This document shows positions 60,044 to 64,000 of a stretch of DNA of 64,000 nt, piece by piece. The stretch is from NCBI RefSeq assembly GCF_021228125.1, contig NZ_JAJQQS010000002.1, forward strand, positions 744,001 to 808,000, given 5' to 3'. The notes beneath the pieces were generated by a model. That model was not told the origin of the DNA and ran no database searches. It worked only from the letters and a program-made list of their open reading frames with translations. The position numbers and the translations under genes are program-made. This stretch comes from Streptomyces albireticuli (GTDB lineage Bacteria; Actinomycetota; Actinomycetes; Streptomycetales; Streptomycetaceae). The number at the start of each line of letters is the position of its first letter. The first letter of the stretch is position 1.

Positions 60044-60631
60044 GTGGCGTCCTCTACCACGATTGTCCTTTTTCATTCGGCGTACGGGCTCAGGCCCGCC
60101 GTGCACGCCGCCGCGGAGCGCCTGCGCGCCGCCGGGCACGAGGTGCACGTGCCGGACCTCTACGAGGGCCGGACGGCGGACACCGTCGAGGACGGCATGG
60201 CGATCAAGGACGAGATCGGGCACGAGGAACTGCTGAGGCGCGCGATCGTCGCGGCGGCGCCGCTGTCCGACCGCGGCCTGGTGTACGCGGGCTTCTCGCT
60301 GGGCGGTTCGGTCGCGCAGAACCTGGCCCTGGGCGACGAGAAGGCCCGCGGGCTGCTGCTCCTGCACGGCACCTCCGACCTGGCCGAGGACGCTGCCGTC
60401 GACGAGCTGCCCGTCCAGCTGCACGTCGCGGACCCCGACCCGTTCGAGCCGCACGACTGGCTGAACGCCTGGTACCTGCGGATGCGGCGGGCCGGCGCGG
60501 AGGTGGAGGTGCACCGCTACGCGGGCGCGGGTCACCTCTTCACGGACCCGGAGCTGGCGGACTACGACGAGGAGGCCGCCGAGGCCGCGTGGCGGGTGGC
60601 GCTGGCGTTCCTGGACGAGGTCGGCGCGTAG
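60044..60631 (+). CDS. Dienelactone hydrolase-family protein
   Basis: The product is 195 aa with an alpha/beta hydrolase fold: FHSAYGLRPAVHAAAERLRAAGHEVHVPDLYEG at the N-terminus, nucleophile elbow AGFSLGGSVA, and a late RYAGAGHLFTDPELADYD with the catalytic His. True dienelactone hydrolases have Cys at the nucleophile; here it is Ser, so esterase-like chemistry on an unknown substrate is more likely. GTG 60044 follows AAGGAAG at 8 nt; GTG 60035 is in frame. Convergent with phoD. Confidence 0.87.
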   Translation: MASSTTIVLFHSAYGLRPAVHAAAERLRAAGHEVHVPDLYEGRTADTVEDGMAIKDEIGHEELLRRAIVAAAPLSDRGLVYAGFSLGGSVAQNLALGDEKARGLLLLHGTSDLAEDAAVDELPVQLHVADPDPFEPHDWLNAWYLRMRRAGAEVEVHRYAGAGHLFTDPELADYDEEAAEAAWRVALAFLDEVGA

Positions 60632-60642
60632 CGGCCCGGCCG

Positions 60643-60680
60643 GGCGCCGTACGGGCGGGAGGTCCGCCGTCCGTACGGCG
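60643..60680. terminator. Bidirectional hairpin terminator
   Basis: GCGCCGTACGG (60643-60653) pairs with 60670-60680, with an inner GCGG/CCGC pair in the loop. It lies between two convergent genes. Confidence 0.7.
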
Positions 60681-60688
60681 CGCGGGGG

Positions 60689-62332
60689 CTAACGCACGGG
60701 GGTCCGTACGCGTTCCATCTTCTGCGTGCCCGACAGCGTGCGGTACGAGCGGCTCCACGAGGCCGTCGCCTTCGGGTTCCGCTTGTCGGACAGGACGTAG
60801 TAGTCCATCTGGGCCCGCTCGGGGGTGACGTCGAGGACGCCGAAGCCGTGCGAGTCCATGTCGACCCACTTCACATGGCGGTTGGCGGCCTTGATCGTGC
60901 CGGCGGCGGCCAGGGACACGGTGTGGGGGAGGACCTTCAAGGTCTCGTCGAGGTTGTCGGCGGTCACCGAGGTGACCACGAACTCCGTGGCGACCGAGCC
61001 CGACAGCGGGTACGTGGCGGCCTTGCGCGGCACGTCGTTGGCCCAGGCCATGTGGATGTCGCCGGTGAGGAAGACGGTGTTGCGCACGGCGTGGTCGGTG
61101 AGGTGGCCGATCAGCTCGTGGCGGTCGTGGGTGTAGCCGTCCCACTGGTCGGTGTTGACGGCCAGTCCGCCCGCGGGCATGCCCAGCAGCTTGGCGAGCG
61201 GCTCCAGCAGGGCGGCGGGGAGGGCGCCGAAGGCGACCGGGGACATCATCACGGAGTTGCCGACGAGGCGCCAGGTGGTGTCGGAGGAAGTCAGTCCGGT
61301 CTTCAGCCAGTCGAGCTGGGCGCGGCCGGTGAGGGTGCGGTCCGGGTCGTCGACCGCGCCGCTGCCGGGCTTGGCCTGCTGCGAGCGGAAGGACCGCAGG
61401 TCCATCAGGTGCAGGTCGGCGAGCTTGCCGAAGCGCAGCCGTCTGTAGGTGGTGCCCTCGACGGAGGGTCTGACGGGCATCCACTCGAAGTACGCCCGCT
61501 TCGCCGCCGCCATCCGCGTCGCCCAGTCGCCCTCGGCGCCGGGGGTGTGGTTGCCCGCGCCGCCGGCCCAGGCGTTGTCGGCGAACTCGTGGTCGTCCCA
61601 GATGGCGATGACCGGGTGGGCGCGGTGCAGCGCCTGGAGGTCGGGGTCCGTCTTGTAGTGGCCGTGGCGGGTGCGGTAGTCGGCCAGGGTGACGATCTCG
61701 TGGGCGGGCCGGTGCGGCCGTACGACGTGCTTGGCGGCCGGGTAGACGCCGGTCCCGTACTCGTAGAGGTAGTCGCCGAGGTGGAGGACCGCGTCCAGGT
61801 CGCCCCGGGCCGCGAGGTGGCGGTAGGCGGAGAACCAGCCGGACTCCCAGTTGGCGCAGGAGACCACACCGAAGCGGAGGCCGGTCGTGGCCGCGTCGTG
61901 GGCCGGGGCGGTGCGGGTGCGGGCGGCGGGGGAGCGGGTGCCGCCGGCGGTGAAGCGATACCAGTAGCCGGTGGCGGGGCGCAGGCCGCGCACGTCCGCC
62001 TTGACGGTGTGGTCGGTCGCGGCGGTGGCGGTGGCGGTGCCGCGCGCGACGACCTTGCCGAACGCCTCGTCCTCGGCGACCTCCCAGGTCACCTCGGTGG
62101 CCGGGCCGAGCCCGGAGCCGGGCACGGCGTCCGGTGCGGGCGTGACGCGCGTCCACAGCAGGACGCCGTCGGGCAGCGGGTCACCGGAGGCGACGCCGTG
62201 GACGAAGGCCGGGGCGCCGGTGCCCGCCGCGCGGGCGGCGGGCCCGGTGGCGAGGGGAAGGAGCGCGGCGGTGGCGGCGACGGCCGTGACGGCGGTTCGA
62301 CGCGATATCTGGGCGTGGGCGTGGGAGGTCAC
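60689..62332 (-). CDS. phoD: Alkaline phosphatase PhoD
   Basis: The product is 547 aa. The N-terminus has a Tat-type signal, [26 protein letters not shown], with the twin arginines at residues 11-12. A PhoD N-terminal beta domain (about 40-135) is followed by the metallophosphatase domain with [35 protein letters not shown] and [10 protein letters not shown], which bind Ca/Fe. It hydrolyses phosphomonoesters or diesters outside the cell to scavenge phosphate. GTG 62332 follows AAGGTGA. In S. coelicolor the phoD gene is PhoP-controlled; I could not find a convincing PHO box. Confidence 0.95.
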   Translation of the reverse strand: MTSHAHAQISRRTAVTAVAATAALLPLATGPAARAAGTGAPAFVHGVASGDPLPDGVLLWTRVTPAPDAVPGSGLGPATEVTWEVAEDEAFGKVVARGTATATAATDHTVKADVRGLRPATGYWYRFTAGGTRSPAARTRTAPAHDAATTGLRFGVVSCANWESGWFSAYRHLAARGDLDAVLHLGDYLYEYGTGVYPAAKHVVRPHRPAHEIVTLADYRTRHGHYKTDPDLQALHRAHPVIAIWDDHEFADNAWAGGAGNHTPGAEGDWATRMAAAKRAYFEWMPVRPSVEGTTYRRLRFGKLADLHLMDLRSFRSQQAKPGSGAVDDPDRTLTGRAQLDWLKTGLTSSDTTWRLVGNSVMMSPVAFGALPAALLEPLAKLLGMPAGGLAVNTDQWDGYTHDRHELIGHLTDHAVRNTVFLTGDIHMAWANDVPRKAATYPLSGSVATEFVVTSVTADNLDETLKVLPHTVSLAAAGTIKAANRHVKWVDMDSHGFGVLDVTPERAQMDYYVLSDKRNPKATASWSRSYRTLSGTQKMERVRTPVR

Positions 62333-62361
62333 GGGCCATCACCTTACTTCCCGATAAGGCC

Positions 62362-62396
62362 ATGAGCGGACGAACTCTGACAGTTCGTCCGCTCAT
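62362..62396 (-). terminator. Terminator after the DsbA-like gene
   Basis: ATGAGCGGACGAACT (62362-62376) pairs perfectly with 62382-62396 (15 bp, 5-nt loop), 10 nt after the DsbA-like stop and 30 bp before the phoD start on the same strand. Confidence 0.8.
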
Positions 62397-62406
62397 CACC
62401 GGTTCG

Positions 62407-63228
62407 TCACTTCTTCTTGGGACCGAACTCCTTGTCGATCGCGGCGATGAAGGAGTCCTTGTCCATCGGCGGCTGCTGCGAGCCGTCCTTGAGGATCTTC
62501 TTGTCGCCGTGGAGCAGCGTCGGGGTGCCGTTGATGCCGTCCTTGCCGAACAGCTTGCCCATCTCCACGGCCCACTTGTCGTAGGTGCCCTCGGTGACGT
62601 TCTTCTCGAAGTCCTTGTTGCCCTTCAGGGCCGGGACCTGCTGGGCGATCTCGATGAGCTTCTTGTCGTCCGCGAAGGCGTCGTCCCGCTCGTCGGGGTG
62701 GTTCTTCGGGGAGTACAGGGCCTCCTTGTACTCGACGAAGGCGTCGGGGCCGACGTTCAGGGCCGCGCCGAGCGCGCTGACGGCGTTCTTCGAGCCGGTG
62801 CCCGGAACCATCTGGTCGATGAAGTTCACCATGACGAACCGGACCTTGTAGCGGCCGTCCTTCACGTCCTGGCGCAGCTGCGGGCCGGCGCTCTGCTCGA
62901 AGCTCGCGCAGGACGGGCAGCGCGGGTCCTCGAAGACGGTGAGGGTCTCCTTGGCGGCGGGGCTGCCGACGACGATCTCGTTGCCCTTCTCGCCCGTGGT
63001 GTTCTTGGGCTGGACGAACGCCTTGTCGCCGGCCCAGCCGCCGTCCTTGTCGTCGCTCATGTTGCTGACGGCGTAGCCGACGCCGCCGGCTATCGCGAGG
63101 ACGACGACGATCGCGCCGGCCACGACGAGCTGGCGGCGGGTCTTGTCCTTCTTGGCCTGGCGCTCGCGTTCGGCGCGCAGCCGCTCGCGGGCCGCCTGCT
63201 TGTTCTGCTGGTTGTTCCGGTTGCTCAT
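62407..63228 (-). CDS. Membrane-anchored DsbA-like thioredoxin-fold protein
   Basis: The product is 273 aa. A basic cytoplasmic N-terminus (1-32, Arg/Lys/Gln-rich) precedes one transmembrane helix (33-53) and an extracellular thioredoxin-fold domain of the DsbA_4/Thioredoxin_4 type. The redox motif is Cys104-Pro-Ser-Cys107 in FEDPRCPSCASFE, and the cis-Pro loop is NGTPTLL. It probably forms or isomerises disulfides in exported proteins. ATG 63228 has good A-rich upstream context. It follows the membrane protein gene by 42 bp, suggesting an operon. Confidence 0.92.
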   Translation of the reverse strand: MSNRNNQQNKQAARERLRAERERQAKKDKTRRQLVVAGAIVVVLAIAGGVGYAVSNMSDDKDGGWAGDKAFVQPKNTTGEKGNEIVVGSPAAKETLTVFEDPRCPSCASFEQSAGPQLRQDVKDGRYKVRFVMVNFIDQMVPGTGSKNAVSALGAALNVGPDAFVEYKEALYSPKNHPDERDDAFADDKKLIEIAQQVPALKGNKDFEKNVTEGTYDKWAVEMGKLFGKDGINGTPTLLHGDKKILKDGSQQPPMDKDSFIAAIDKEFGPKKK

Positions 63229-63270
63229 GGTGTTCTCCGTGGGGTGAAGGTGTGGTGGGGACCGCTGTGC

Positions 63271-63951
63271 TCAGGCGAAGGCCGGGCAGAGGGGCGGTCC
63301 CCGCCGCACCACGGAGTGGACGAGGAGCGGGAGGGTGCGCGGGGGCAGGGCGCGGCGGCCGGGGCGTACGGGCCCGCCGCCCGGGTGTACGGCCGCGACG
63401 GGCGCGGTGACGGCGAGCAGCAGGGGGCGGAACGCGGACGCGGCGACGGCGCGCAGCAGCCGGCCGAGGGCCACTTCGCCGCGGCGCAGCCAGGCGGCGG
63501 CCAGCAGGCCCACCGCGATGTGGCAGGCGAGCAGCAGCCAGGGGAGGAGCGTGCCGTCCGGGGCGGCGCGGCCCGGTTCCTCCGGGGCGGCCAGCCGGGC
63601 CAGCGGGGTGCCGAAGTCGCCGCCGCGGCAGACCAGATCGAGGCCGATGGCGTGCAGCGGGCCCGCGACCGGTCCGCCGGCCCGCCCGTAACAGGCGTGC
63701 TGGCCGGTGGTGAAGACGGTGTCCGCCGTCAGCTCCAGCGGCACGAGCAGGGCGGCGATCCGTCCGTAGCTCCGCTCCCGGTCGGCCAGCGTGTAGGCGA
63801 TCACGAAGAAGGCGGCCGACAGCGCGGCGACGGTGGACAGCGGCAGCGGCGCCCGCGAGAGCAGGACGTGCGAGGCCGCGGAGAGAGTGACACAGAGTGC
63901 GGTGAAGAACGCCGCGCGTAGCGACCGCAGTCGAACTCCCGTCCCCTCCAT
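63271..63951 (-). CDS. Hypothetical membrane protein
   Basis: The product is 226 aa from ATG 63951. Hydrophobic helices are seen at about 13-30, 33-52, 60-80, 150-172 and 185-205. Three cysteines (in GQHACYG, DLVCRGG, LLACHIA) and an Arg/Pro-rich tail ending in GPPLCPAFA are notable. I do not recognise the family. Its position just upstream of a DsbA-like gene on the same strand could mean a redox-partner role, but this is inference. The frame opens with TTG 63993 at the window edge; ATG 63951 is preferred for lack of support upstream. Confidence 0.65.
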   Translation of the reverse strand: MEGTGVRLRSLRAAFFTALCVTLSAASHVLLSRAPLPLSTVAALSAAFFVIAYTLADRERSYGRIAALLVPLELTADTVFTTGQHACYGRAGGPVAGPLHAIGLDLVCRGGDFGTPLARLAAPEEPGRAAPDGTLLPWLLLACHIAVGLLAAAWLRRGEVALGRLLRAVAASAFRPLLLAVTAPVAAVHPGGGPVRPGRRALPPRTLPLLVHSVVRRGPPLCPAFA

Positions 63952-64000
63952 GAGGTCGAAGTGTGCCACGGCCGCGGTTAAGTGTCGTGTCAAGATTCGG

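Noticed and set aside
62333..62406. Possible PHO box upstream of phoD in the GTTCGTCC/GTTCGTCAC sequences
   Set aside because: The repeats are arms of the terminator hairpin of the upstream gene and do not form 11-bp direct repeats of the PHO-box type.

Overview
The window is a high-GC actinobacterial chromosome segment, almost certainly from Streptomyces. Third codon positions are overwhelmingly G/C and GTG starts are frequent. The gene order is, as I remember it, that of the S. coelicolor SCO2068-SCO2122 interval, with no obvious mobile element, tRNA, rRNA or prophage. It is core chromosome, so most genes are recognisable and the novelty lies mainly in leaders, operators and small elements.

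Region 1 (1-9 kb): a truncated alpha/beta hydrolase; a PlsC-type acyltransferase; a two-component pair matching MacS/MacR; a phosphofructokinase with PPi-type active-site residues; then two aromatic-pathway genes facing apart, a fused TrpE-TrpG-like enzyme and a class II DAHP synthase. The TrpEG gene is preceded by a classic attenuator (18-codon leader peptide with three tandem Trp codons, then a hairpin). Between the two genes lie two type I-E CRISPR-like repeats exactly 61 bp apart.

Region 2 (9-31 kb): iron storage (bfd under a DmdR/IdeR-type iron box, and bfr), a YuiH-like molybdoenzyme, endonuclease IV, a PASTA Ser/Thr kinase, a TPP-riboswitch-controlled thiO-thiS-thiG operon, a ferredoxin-reductase-like flavoprotein, an Rv2175c-like DNA-binding protein, thiE, metF, a proline/tyrosine-rich membrane protein, a phytoene-desaturase-like enzyme with a perfect MacR-type box upstream, TetR, HEPN and methyltransferase genes, a DUF3040 protein, and a MoxR / DUF58 / transglutaminase operon followed upstream by a beta-carbonic anhydrase.

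Region 3 (31-50 kb): the division and cell-wall (dcw) cluster, all on the + strand: rsmH-ftsL-ftsI-murE-murF-mraY-murD-ftsW-murG-ftsQ-ftsZ-pgeF-ylmE-sepF-sepG-divIVA, with many start/stop overlaps implying coupling. mraZ, ftsA, murC and ddl are absent here, yet the rsmH promoter carries three AGTGG repeats at exact 10-bp spacing, the architecture of an MraZ operator. The ftsQ-ftsZ gap carries an inverted repeat and a possible small upstream ORF with a TTA codon.

Region 4 (50-64 kb): ileS (type 2 enzyme) behind a T-box leader, a long Lys/Ala-rich DksA/TraR protein, lspA, an RluD-type pseudouridine synthase, a GNAT acetyltransferase, a Na+/H+ antiporter, an MscS channel, a dienelactone-hydrolase-like protein, a Tat-exported PhoD phosphatase, a membrane-anchored DsbA-like thioredoxin and a membrane protein at the right edge.

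A recurring feature is the leaderless gene: at least nine starts have a TANNNT-like -10 hexamer ending 6-7 nt before the initiation codon and no Shine-Dalgarno sequence. Leaders of operon-internal genes instead carry good GGAGG-type sites.
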